The position numbers and the translations under genes are program-made. Positions 1-7,161 of a DNA stretch of 9,676 bases are shown one piece after another. Source of the stretch: Gemmatimonadota bacterium (GTDB taxonomy: Bacteria; Gemmatimonadota; Gemmatimonadetes; Longimicrobiales; Gaopeijiaceae); the NCBI GenBank assembly GCA_030618065.1, contig JAUXEE010000041.1, positions 1 through 9,676 on the forward strand. The letters are read 5' to 3'. The first letter of the stretch is position 1. Each line of letters begins with the position of its first letter. The notes under the pieces were generated by a model that saw nothing but the letters and a program-made list of their open reading frames with translations, was not told where the DNA came from and ran no database searches.

Positions 1-9
1 AAGGACGAT

Positions 10-1305
10 TTGACCTTCGGGGTCATCGGATTGGGCTATGTAGGACTCCCCCTTGCCGTGGAGGCTGCCAGAAGCGGGATCAATGTCCTGGGCTTCGACG
101 TCCAGGAACGGGTAACGGAGGGAATCAACGAGGGCCTCTCCCACATCCAGGACCTGACCCACGACGAAATTCGGGAAGAGGTTCAGGCTGGTCGTTTGGA
201 AGCCACCACGGACATGGGGCGGTTGGCGGAGTGCGACGCCATCTCCATCTGTGTCCCCACTCCCCTCTCCAAGACCCGGGATCCGGATATCTCCTTCATC
301 TTCTCTGCCACCGAAGCCGTCTCCAAAGCGTTGAAGCCCGGCCAGCTCGTGGTTCTGGAATCGACGACCTATCCAGGGACGACCAGGGAGATCGTTCTCC
401 CCGAGCTGGAAGAGGAAGGGCTCGTAGTCGGAGAGGACTTCTACCTCTGCTTTTCACCGGAGAGGGTCGACCCGGGGAATCCCATCTGGCAGACGAAGAA
501 CACTCCCAAGGTCATCGGGGGCGTAACCCCAGCCTGCTCCGAGGCCGGTGTGGCGCTGTACTCCCGCTTCTTCGACGCCCTGGTACCGGTTTCGTCTACG
601 GAGGCCGCGGAGCTGACCAAGATCCTCGAGAACACCTTCCGGGCGGTGAATATCGGCCTGGCGAACGAGGTCGCGCTCATCGCCGATCGGTTGGGGGTCG
701 ACGTATGGGAGGTCATCGACGCCGCGGCCACCAAGCCCTTCGGATTCATGAAGTTCACACCCGGCCCCGGCCTCGGGGGCCACTGCATCCCGGTGGACCC
801 ACACTATCTCTCCTGGAAAATGCGGACGCTGAACTACAAAACCCGGTTCATCGACGTCGCATCCGAGATCAACTCAGCCATGCCCGAGTTCGTGGTGGGG
901 AAGGTATGGGAGGCCCTCAACCGGGCCGGAAAGGCCGTGAACGGCTCCAGCGTCCTGGTGCTGGGAGTCGCTTACAAACCCGATGTCGACGACGTGCGGG
1001 AATCTCCGGCCCTGGACATCATTCGGCTTCTGGAAGGGGACGGGGCGGAAGTGAAGTACCACGATCCCTATGTGCCCCGCCTGGAAGAGGACGGAAGGGT
1101 GTGGGAGGGGAAGGCTCTCACCGACGAGTTGGTCTCCTCGGTGGATGTGGTCGTCATCGTCACCGACCACTCCAATGTGGACCACGCCCGTGTCTTTAAG
1201 CTGGCCACTATCGTCGTTGACTCCAGAAACGCCACGAAGGGATTGGTTCCCCTTTCGTCGCCTGGAGCTCAGGAGAGCTGGATCGTCAAAGGCCCCAGGG
1301 TCTGA
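10..1305 (+). CDS. wbpA: UDP-N-acetylhexosamine (GlcNAc/ManNAc) 6-dehydrogenase, WbpA/WecC type
   Basis: This is an NAD-dependent four-electron oxidase that turns a UDP-N-acetylhexosamine C6 alcohol into the uronate in the cytoplasm. It has three parts: an N-terminal Rossmann domain opening with GVIGLGYVGLPL, a central dimerisation/catalytic domain, and a C-terminal UDP-binding domain with LGVAYKPDVDDVRESPA. The catalytic cysteine is C259 in GGHCIPVDPHYLSWK. The preceding KPFGFM and PGPGLGG context is typical of the UDP-GlcNAc/ManNAc branch rather than UDP-glucose dehydrogenase, whose signature GGSCFPKD occurs in the separate ugd gene at 4851. At 431 aa it has the usual family length. TTG at 10 gives the normal N-terminus and has AAGGA at 1-5. 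The frame stays open to the window edge, so a start further upstream cannot be excluded. It lies 4 bases before sat-cysC. The exact epimer (GlcNAc or ManNAc) cannot be decided by eye. Confidence 0.9.
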   Translation: MTFGVIGLGYVGLPLAVEAARSGINVLGFDVQERVTEGINEGLSHIQDLTHDEIREEVQAGRLEATTDMGRLAECDAISICVPTPLSKTRDPDISFIFSATEAVSKALKPGQLVVLESTTYPGTTREIVLPELEEEGLVVGEDFYLCFSPERVDPGNPIWQTKNTPKVIGGVTPACSEAGVALYSRFFDALVPVSSTEAAELTKILENTFRAVNIGLANEVALIADRLGVDVWEVIDAAATKPFGFMKFTPGPGLGGHCIPVDPHYLSWKMRTLNYKTRFIDVASEINSAMPEFVVGKVWEALNRAGKAVNGSSVLVLGVAYKPDVDDVRESPALDIIRLLEGDGAEVKYHDPYVPRLEEDGRVWEGKALTDELVSSVDVVVIVTDHSNVDHARVFKLATIVVDSRNATKGLVPLSSPGAQESWIVKGPRV

Positions 1306-1309
1306 TTCC

Positions 1310-3037
1310 ATGTCCAAGAAGCTGATTCCCCCCCATGGGGGCGAACTCAAAGAACTTCTGGCAGGAGATCTTCGAACCGCAGAGCTGAGAGAGGCCTCTC
1401 GGGACTGGCCATCGTGGGGTCTGACCGACCGGCAGGTCAGGGATCTGGAGCTCCTCATGAATGGGGGCTTCAGTCCGCTGACCGGTTTCCTGAACCGGAC
1501 TGACTACGAGGGGGTCCGGGACCGCATGCGTCTCTCGAACGGCACCGTCTGGCCCATCCCCGTGACCCTGGATGTCACCCGGGAGTCGGCTGATGGGCTG
1601 GAACCGGGCCAACCCCTGGCCCTTCGGGATCCGGAGGGGGTTCTCCTGGCGGCCCTCACCGTCGGGGACGTCTGGGAGCCGGATCTGTCAGAGGAGGCCG
1701 AGAAGGTCTACGGTACCACGAGCCCGGACCACCCGGGGGTGGACTACCTTCTCCACCATTCCAATCCCGTCTACCTGGGGGGCGCGGTAGAAGGGGCCCA
1801 GATGCCGGTCCACTATGATTTCAAAAGGAATAGGCACACCCCTCGCCAACTGCGGGAGGAATTCGCCCGCCTGGGATGGCGGACAGTGGTGGGGTTCCAC
1901 ACCCGGACTCCCATGCATAGGGCTCAGGTCGAGTTGACGCTTCGGGCTGCGAAGAGGGCCCAAGCCAACCTTCTGGTCCACCCCGTGGTGCGAATGACCC
2001 AATCCGGGGACCTGGACCATTACACCCGAGTTCGGTGCTACGAAGCGGTCCTCCCTCACTATCCTCCATTCACGGCCAAACTCTCTTTGTTGGATATGGC
2101 GCCCCGGTTGGCGGGCCCCCGGGAGGCCCTCTGGCATGCCATCATTCGTAAGAACCACGGTTGCACCCACTTCATCGTAGGCCAAGACCACGCCAGCCCC
2201 GCACTGAATTCTGAGGGTGAGCCCTTCTACGGTCTCTATGAGGCCCAGGAGCTCTTGGCTGAGTATGAGGAGGAGCTTGGGGTCACCATGCTCCCCTTCC
2301 GGATGCTGGTTTATGTGAAGGAGCGGGATCAATACCTTCCCGTGGACGAGATTCCCGAGGGGGTCACGACCTGGTCCATGTCGGCGTCGGAGCTGAACGC
2401 TCGCCTGGATGACGGCCGGGAGATCCCGGACTGGTTCACCTTTCCGGACGTGGCGAAGGAGATTCGCCGCCGGCATCCACCCAGGTCGAAAAAGGGATTC
2501 ACCGTGTTCTTCACCGGCCTCTCGGGTTCGGGGAAGTCCACGGTCGCCAATGTTCTCCGGACGAAGCTCCTGGAGGCCGGTGGGAGGTCGGTGACCCTTC
2601 TGGATGGAGACATCGTCCGAAGGAACCTCTCGAGCGAGCTCGGCTTCAGCAAAGAGCACCGGGACCTCAATATCCAGAGGATCGGGTTTGTGGCCTCGGA
2701 GATCACCAAGGGGGGAGGGATCGCACTCTGCGCTCCCATCGCCCCCTACGCCCACGTCCGGAGGCGGAACCGGGAGCTGATTTCCCAGCATGGGGGTTAT
2801 GTGTTGGTCCATGTGAGCACGCCCCTTGAAGTGTGCGAGAGCCGGGACCGGAAGGGGCTCTATGCCAAAGCGAAGGCAGGGATCATCAAGGAGTTCACCG
2901 GGGTTTCAGACCCCTACCAGCTTCCGGAGGACGCTGACGTAGTTCTCGACACCACCGACATCACTCCGGAGGAGGCAGCCCAACAGGTCTACCTCTTCCT
3001 CGAGAAGGAAGGATACATCGGACCGCCTTCGGACTAG
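1310..3037 (+). CDS. sat/cysC: Fused sulfate adenylyltransferase / adenylylsulfate kinase (PAPS synthase-like), unusual sulfurylase active site
   Basis: The protein has 575 aa. Residues ~1-388 are an ATP sulfurylase (PUA-like N-terminus plus nucleotidyltransferase domain); ~395-575 are APS kinase. The normal pathway is sulfate to APS to PAPS, the sulfuryl donor. The kinase half looks intact: P-loop GLSGSGKS at 403-410, then DGDIVR, GFSKEHRDLNIQRIG and a KGLYAKAKAGIIKEFTG segment. The sulfurylase half is recognisable (MNGGFSPLTGF, HYTRVRCYEA, IRKNHGCTHFIVG) but its signatures are altered. QTRNPMHRAH reads HTRTPMHRAQ at 197-206, and GRDHAGPG reads GQDHASPA at 291-298. The late SGT-like motif reads SAS at 358-360. 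ATG 1310 follows AGGG at 1297-1300 and sits 4 bases after the previous stop; an in-frame extension further upstream is only overlap with the dehydrogenase gene. cysQ follows after 10 bases. The kinase assignment is firm; sulfurylase activity is doubtful. Confidence 0.92.
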   Translation: MSKKLIPPHGGELKELLAGDLRTAELREASRDWPSWGLTDRQVRDLELLMNGGFSPLTGFLNRTDYEGVRDRMRLSNGTVWPIPVTLDVTRESADGLEPGQPLALRDPEGVLLAALTVGDVWEPDLSEEAEKVYGTTSPDHPGVDYLLHHSNPVYLGGAVEGAQMPVHYDFKRNRHTPRQLREEFARLGWRTVVGFHTRTPMHRAQVELTLRAAKRAQANLLVHPVVRMTQSGDLDHYTRVRCYEAVLPHYPPFTAKLSLLDMAPRLAGPREALWHAIIRKNHGCTHFIVGQDHASPALNSEGEPFYGLYEAQELLAEYEEELGVTMLPFRMLVYVKERDQYLPVDEIPEGVTTWSMSASELNARLDDGREIPDWFTFPDVAKEIRRRHPPRSKKGFTVFFTGLSGSGKSTVANVLRTKLLEAGGRSVTLLDGDIVRRNLSSELGFSKEHRDLNIQRIGFVASEITKGGGIALCAPIAPYAHVRRRNRELISQHGGYVLVHVSTPLEVCESRDRKGLYAKAKAGIIKEFTGVSDPYQLPEDADVVLDTTDITPEEAAQQVYLFLEKEGYIGPPSD

Positions 3038-3047
3038 AAAGTTGCGA

Positions 3048-3824
3048 ATGTCACGACAGGACGATTTGGCGCGGATCCATGAAGCCTTGAGAGCCGCCGC
3101 CGAGGCCATCCGCCCCTTTACTCCCGGGGCGGTGGATTACGAGGAGAAGAGCAGCCGGGGAGATCCGGTGACAGCCGCAGACCTGGCGGCCAATGACGTC
3201 CTCCTGGAGCTCCTTCCCTCGGAAAACGAGGGGTGGTTGTCCGAGGAGACAGCCGACAGCCCGGAACGTCTTCGGTACCGGCGAGTCTGGGTCGTGGATC
3301 CCCTGGACGGTACCCGGGAGTTCGTGGACGGGATTCCCGAGTGGTGCATATCCATCGGTTTGGTGGAGGACGGGATACCGGTGGCGGGGGGGATTCTCAG
3401 TCCATCAACGGACCAACTGGTCCTGGGAGCCGTGGAGTCGGGCGTCACCCTCAACGGTGAGGCGATTCGGGCCACCGCCCGAAAGAGCCTTGAAGGGGCT
3501 CTGATCCTCGCCTCTCGGAGCGAGTGGAAGCGAGGGGAGTGGGACCGGTACGAAGACGCCCCCTTTACGGTGAAGCCGTGCGGCTCGGTGGCCTTCAAGC
3601 TGGGCCAGGTGGCAGCAGGGTTGGCGGACGGAACCTGGACCTTGGTCCCGAAGCATGAGTGGGACGTGGCCGGTGGTGCGGCCCTGATAATGGCGGCCGG
3701 AGGCACGCTCCTCCATGCCGATGGGAGCCGACCTCGGTTCAATCAAGCGAGCCCGAAGTTACCGAACTTCCTCGCGGCCACCGAGGAGCTTCTTCTGGAG
3801 TTCAAAGAGAGTTGGCTGGCTTGA
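3048..3824 (+). CDS. cysQ: 3'(2'),5'-bisphosphate nucleotidase, CysQ/inositol monophosphatase family
   Basis: This is a Mg-dependent phosphatase of the inositol monophosphatase superfamily, 258 aa, the normal length. Metal-site motifs appear in order: DPVTAAD (39-45), LSEE (64-67), DPLDGTREF (84-92) and WDVAGG (W205, D206). The WDVAGG form and the SEE/DPLDGT pair fit CysQ, which removes the 3' phosphate from PAP, the by-product of sulfotransferases and PAPS reductase. Placement 10 bases after the APS kinase fusion supports PAP/PAPS as substrate over inositol phosphate. ATG 3048 is preferred, with GAAAG at 3036-3040 about 7 bases upstream; TTG at 3042 is in frame and would add two residues. 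Its stop overlaps the next start as TTGA, so it is probably translationally coupled to the dehydratase. A histidinol-phosphate or inositol phosphatase cannot be fully excluded from motifs alone. Confidence 0.87.
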   Translation: MSRQDDLARIHEALRAAAEAIRPFTPGAVDYEEKSSRGDPVTAADLAANDVLLELLPSENEGWLSEETADSPERLRYRRVWVVDPLDGTREFVDGIPEWCISIGLVEDGIPVAGGILSPSTDQLVLGAVESGVTLNGEAIRATARKSLEGALILASRSEWKRGEWDRYEDAPFTVKPCGSVAFKLGQVAAGLADGTWTLVPKHEWDVAGGAALIMAAGGTLLHADGSRPRFNQASPKLPNFLAATEELLLEFKESWLA

Positions 3825-4804
3825 AACTTCTGGTCACCGGCGGGGCCGGTTTCATCGGCTCCCACCTGGTTCGCCTCCTCCTCCAGGAGCGGCCTGATGT
3901 GGAGATCGTCAACCTGGATCTCCTCACCTACGCTGGAAACCTTGCCAATCTGGAGGAGGTGGAGGGCGACCCCAGGTACACCTTCGTGCACGGGGACATT
4001 TGCGACGGCCCTTTGGTCCAAGATCTCCTGAAGGGTGTGAAGGCCGTCCTGAACCTGGCCGCGGAGAGCCATGTGGATCGCTCCATTCTGGGAGCGGCTC
4101 CCTTCGTACAGACGAATATCGTAGGGACACGGGTGCTTCTCGATGCCGCTGGGGATGCTGGTGTATCCCGCTTCGTCCAGATCTCGACGGACGAAGTGTA
4201 CGGAGAGCTTCCATGGATGGATCCGGAGCTATCCGACCCCCATCGACGAGGCTTTTCCGAGGACACTCCCCTTCATCCCCGATCTCCTTACTCCGCCTCC
4301 AAGGCCGCCGCAGACCTCCTGGCCCTATCGTATCACACGACCTATGGGATGGACGTCGTTATCCCTCGGGGCTCCAACAACTACGGTCCCAACCAGCATC
4401 CGGAGAAGCTCATTCCGCTTATGGCCACCCGTGCGATGAAAGGGGATTCTCTGCCGGTTTACGGGGACGGGCTCCACATCCGGGACTGGATATTCGTGGG
4501 GGACTTTTGCTCCGGAATTCTCGCCACCTTGGAGAAGGGGCGTTCCGGAGAGATCTACAACTTCGGTGGGAACGCCGAACGAACAAACCTTCAGGTCGTC
4601 AGGGGCATTCTCCGGGCCCTGGGCGCGTCTGAGGAGCTCATCACCTTCGTTCCCGACCGACCCGGCCATGACCGGCGATACGCCATGGATTTCTCCAAGG
4701 CTCGAAGGGAGTTGGGTTGGGAGCCCCGGGAGGATTTCGAAGTCGAACTGGTCCGGACCGTGGAGTGGTACCGGAGACACCCTGGGTACCGTGCCGAATC
4801 GTGA
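3821..4804 (+). CDS. rfbB: dTDP-glucose 4,6-dehydratase
   Basis: This extended short-chain dehydrogenase/reductase converts dTDP-D-glucose to dTDP-4-keto-6-deoxy-D-glucose using tightly bound NAD. The 327 aa length fits the family. TGGAGFIG (6-13) is the Rossmann glycine motif. TDEVYG (123-128) supplies the Asp/Glu pair specific to 4,6-dehydratases, and Y157-SAS-K161 is the YxxxK pair. HVDRSI and NNYGPNQHPEKLIPL are close to RmlB signatures. The start is taken as TTG 3821, because it gives the expected N-terminus immediately before the glycine motif and forms a TTGA overlap with the cysQ stop. No ATG lies at a sensible position, and the frame upstream is only overlap with cysQ. AAGAGAG at about 3805-3811 may serve as ribosome binding site. 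rmlA, rmlC and rmlD are not in the window, so the final deoxysugar is unknown. It could act on another NDP-hexose. Confidence 0.88.
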   Translation: MKLLVTGGAGFIGSHLVRLLLQERPDVEIVNLDLLTYAGNLANLEEVEGDPRYTFVHGDICDGPLVQDLLKGVKAVLNLAAESHVDRSILGAAPFVQTNIVGTRVLLDAAGDAGVSRFVQISTDEVYGELPWMDPELSDPHRRGFSEDTPLHPRSPYSASKAAADLLALSYHTTYGMDVVIPRGSNNYGPNQHPEKLIPLMATRAMKGDSLPVYGDGLHIRDWIFVGDFCSGILATLEKGRSGEIYNFGGNAERTNLQVVRGILRALGASEELITFVPDRPGHDRRYAMDFSKARRELGWEPREDFEVELVRTVEWYRRHPGYRAES

Positions 4805-4850
4805 GTCGGCGTGATGCCTTCCATTTTCTCTTCTTCCTGAGATCGAAACC

Positions 4851-6173
4851 ATGAAAGTCACCGTCATTGGCACCGGCTACGTCGGCCTCGTTGCCGGAGC
4901 ATGTTTGGCCGAGACAGGCAACGATGTGATCTGTGCCGATATCGACGGAGAGAAGATCGCTCGCCTGAACAGAGGGGAGATTCCTATCTACGAGCCGGGC
5001 CTGGAGCCCCTGGTCGAGAACAATCTCGCATCCGCCCGGCTCAGCTTCACCACCGATGTCGCCGAATCGGTCCGGGCTTCGGACATCATCTTCATAGCCG
5101 TCGGGACGCCGCCCGACGAGGACGGATCCGCCGACCTCCAGCATGTTCTGGCTGTTGCGAAGAGCATTGGTCAGGCCATGGAGAGTGAGAAGATCGTCTG
5201 TACGAAAAGCACGGTCCCCGTCGGGACGGCCGGGAAGGTCCGACAAGCCATCGAAGAGGAGACGGACCACACGGTCCATGTCTGCTCCAACCCAGAGTTC
5301 TTGAAGGAGGGGGCTGCCGTCGCAGATTTCATGAAACCGAACAGGGTCATCCTCGGGGTGGATTCGGAGTATGCGGGGAAGATGCTGACCGATCTATATT
5401 CGCCCTTCGTCCGGACGGGGAATGCCATCCACACCATGGACCTCGCCGCGGCTGAGATTACGAAGTATGCTGCCAACGCCATGCTGGCCACCCGGATTTC
5501 TTTCATGAATGCCATGGCCCAACTCTGTGAGGCCACGGGTGCCGATGTCGATATGGTCCGCCGGGGTATCGGCTCGGATGCCCGAATCGGATCCGCCTTC
5601 CTCTTCCCTGGAGTCGGGTACGGAGGTTCCTGCTTTCCGAAGGATGTGAAAGCTTTGGTTCGGACCATGAAAGAGCGGGGGGCCGACGCCTCGATTCTGG
5701 AGGCCGTAGAAGCCGTCAACGAGCGACAGAAGCGGTTCCTACTGGATCGGGTCATCGCCCGATTCGGGGAGGACCTCTCGGGCCGTCGATTCGCCGTGTG
5801 GGGGTTGGCCTTCAAGCCCAACACCGACGACATGCGAGAGGCCCCGAGCTTGGTGACTATCCCTTCACTCCTGAAGCGCGGCGCCACCGTGGCAGCTCAT
5901 GATCCGGTGGCCATCGAAGAGGCCAAGCGACGCTTTGGAGACCAGATCACCTATCACCAGAACAATTACGATGCCCTGGAAGGGGCCGACGCCCTCCTCA
6001 TCCATACCGAGTGGCTCCCCTACCGCCGGCCTGACTTTCCCCGAATCCGAGAGGCCCTGCGGGATCCCGTGGTTTTTGATGGTAGGAATCTCTACCGCCC
6101 GGAGAGGATGCAGGAGCTCGGATTCGAATATTATTCCGTAGGCCGAAGAAGCGTCCACTCCAAAGCGGACTAG
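4851..6173 (+). CDS. ugd: UDP-glucose 6-dehydrogenase
   Basis: It oxidises UDP-glucose to UDP-glucuronate with two NAD+ in the cytoplasm, supplying the two downstream enzymes. The 440 aa protein has the standard three-part layout. It starts with MKVTVIGTGYVGLVAGACLAE, has VGTPPDEDGSADL in the first domain, NPEFLKEG before the central helix, and catalytic C261 in GVGYGGSCFPKDVKAL. The C-terminal domain carries WGLAFKPNTDDMREAPS. These are diagnostic for UDP-glucose rather than UDP-HexNAc dehydrogenases. ATG 4851 gives the canonical N-terminus; no clear Shine-Dalgarno sequence is visible. The 46-base gap before it (4805-4850) is the longest inside the cassette and contains a pyrimidine-rich run at about 4817-4837. 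The UDP-GlcA decarboxylase gene starts 9 bases after the stop, so substrate channelling through co-expression is likely. Confidence 0.95.
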   Translation: MKVTVIGTGYVGLVAGACLAETGNDVICADIDGEKIARLNRGEIPIYEPGLEPLVENNLASARLSFTTDVAESVRASDIIFIAVGTPPDEDGSADLQHVLAVAKSIGQAMESEKIVCTKSTVPVGTAGKVRQAIEEETDHTVHVCSNPEFLKEGAAVADFMKPNRVILGVDSEYAGKMLTDLYSPFVRTGNAIHTMDLAAAEITKYAANAMLATRISFMNAMAQLCEATGADVDMVRRGIGSDARIGSAFLFPGVGYGGSCFPKDVKALVRTMKERGADASILEAVEAVNERQKRFLLDRVIARFGEDLSGRRFAVWGLAFKPNTDDMREAPSLVTIPSLLKRGATVAAHDPVAIEEAKRRFGDQITYHQNNYDALEGADALLIHTEWLPYRRPDFPRIREALRDPVVFDGRNLYRPERMQELGFEYYSVGRRSVHSKAD

Positions 6174-6182
6174 GAAACATCT

Positions 6183-7145
6183 ATGCGCATCCTCATCACC
6201 GGCGCCGCCGGTTTCTTGGGCTCCCACCTGGTGGACCGCTTTCTGGCGGCTGGGCACCGGGTCGTGGGCGTGGACAACTTCATCACCGGGTCCTGGCGGA
6301 ACCTGGAGCACCTGGAGGGTCGGGAAGACTTCTTCTTCATCGAACATGACATTTCCACGCCCCTATTTCTGGCGGAGAGAGTCGAGGGCGTCCTCCACTT
6401 CGCCTCGCCGGCCAGCCCCGTGGACTACCTGGAGCTTCCCATCCAGACCTTGAAGGTAGGCAGCCTCGGGACCCATAACTCCCTGGGCTTGGCCAAGGCC
6501 CACGGCGCCCGCTTCCTCTTGGCCTCCACCTCCGAAGTCTATGGGGATCCCCAGATCCATCCCCAGTCGGAGGATTATTGGGGACACGTGAATCCCATTG
6601 GCCCGAGGGGAGTTTACGACGAGGCCAAACGCTTCGGCGAGGCCATCACCATGGCCTATCACAGGTACCATGGGTTGGACACGCGTATCGCCCGAATCTT
6701 CAACACGTATGGTCCCCGGATGCGCCCTGCCGACGGGAGAGTGGTTTCGAACTTCATCGTCCAGGGGTTACGCGGTGAGTCCATCACTCTCTACGGAAGC
6801 GGCAATCAGACCCGATCATTCTGTTTCGTCGAGGATGAGGTCGAGGGTCTATTCCGCCTCTTCTCCTCCGACTACACCGATCCCATGAACGTCGGAAATC
6901 CCATCGAGTTCACGATCCGGCAGCTCGCAGAGATGATTCTGGAAGAGACAGGTGGTGGATCGGAGCTGGTGGAACATCCTCTTCCGCAGGACGACCCCAA
7001 GGTAAGACAGCCCGACATTTCCCTGGCCAAGGCCCAGTTGGATTGGGAGCCCCGGACGAGCTTGCGGGATGGCCTGAAGAAGACCATTCCCTACTTCAGG
7101 AAGCTGGTTGAAACGGAGGGGGCCCGGGCTCGAACGCTGAATTGA
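6183..7145 (+). CDS. uxs: UDP-glucuronate decarboxylase (UDP-xylose synthase)
   Basis: This NAD-dependent extended SDR converts UDP-glucuronate to UDP-xylose plus CO2 through a 4-keto intermediate. It has 320 aa. The glycine motif TGAAGFLGS lies at the N-terminus. FASPASPVDYLELPIQTLK, STSEVYGDP (E118 the likely catalytic acid) and HPQSEDYWGHVNPIGPRGVYDEAKR are close to family consensus. The YxxxK pair is Y145/K149, followed by RIARIFNTYGPRMRP. QTRSF later in the chain holds the arginine conserved in UXS enzymes. The usual YDEGKR reads YDEAKR here, a minor change. ATG 6183 is preceded by AGGAA overlapping the ugd stop at 6171-6173. The substrate comes from the gene just upstream, so the glycan probably contains xylose or a derivative. 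The soluble single-domain form is expected to be cytoplasmic; no membrane segment is seen. Confidence 0.94.
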   Translation: MRILITGAAGFLGSHLVDRFLAAGHRVVGVDNFITGSWRNLEHLEGREDFFFIEHDISTPLFLAERVEGVLHFASPASPVDYLELPIQTLKVGSLGTHNSLGLAKAHGARFLLASTSEVYGDPQIHPQSEDYWGHVNPIGPRGVYDEAKRFGEAITMAYHRYHGLDTRIARIFNTYGPRMRPADGRVVSNFIVQGLRGESITLYGSGNQTRSFCFVEDEVEGLFRLFSSDYTDPMNVGNPIEFTIRQLAEMILEETGGGSELVEHPLPQDDPKVRQPDISLAKAQLDWEPRTSLRDGLKKTIPYFRKLVETEGARARTLN

Positions 7146-7161
7146 GACCGCCCCAATACAC

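Noticed and set aside
231..1199. A 322-codon + strand frame inside the first dehydrogenase gene.
   Set aside because: Its translation is rich in Arg and Gly with no domain, while the overlapping frame encodes a clear nucleotide sugar dehydrogenase.
1688..2812. A 374-codon open frame on the - strand, antisense to sat-cysC.
   Set aside because: It lies wholly within a well-supported + strand gene, has low-complexity Pro/Gly/Arg-rich composition and no recognisable motif. Long antisense frames are expected in GC-rich coding DNA.
1..3066. Shared ten-base string GGACGATTTG at 3-12 and 3059-3068, near two gene starts.
   Set aside because: In the first case it spans a start and in the second it is internal coding sequence of cysQ. 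No wider similarity surrounds it.
4814..4840. An eight-codon mini-ORF (MPSIFSSS) ending 10 bases before ugd, considered as a leader peptide.
   Set aside because: It has no ribosome binding site and no attenuator hairpin pair, and it arises from a pyrimidine-rich stretch. Chance is the simpler explanation.
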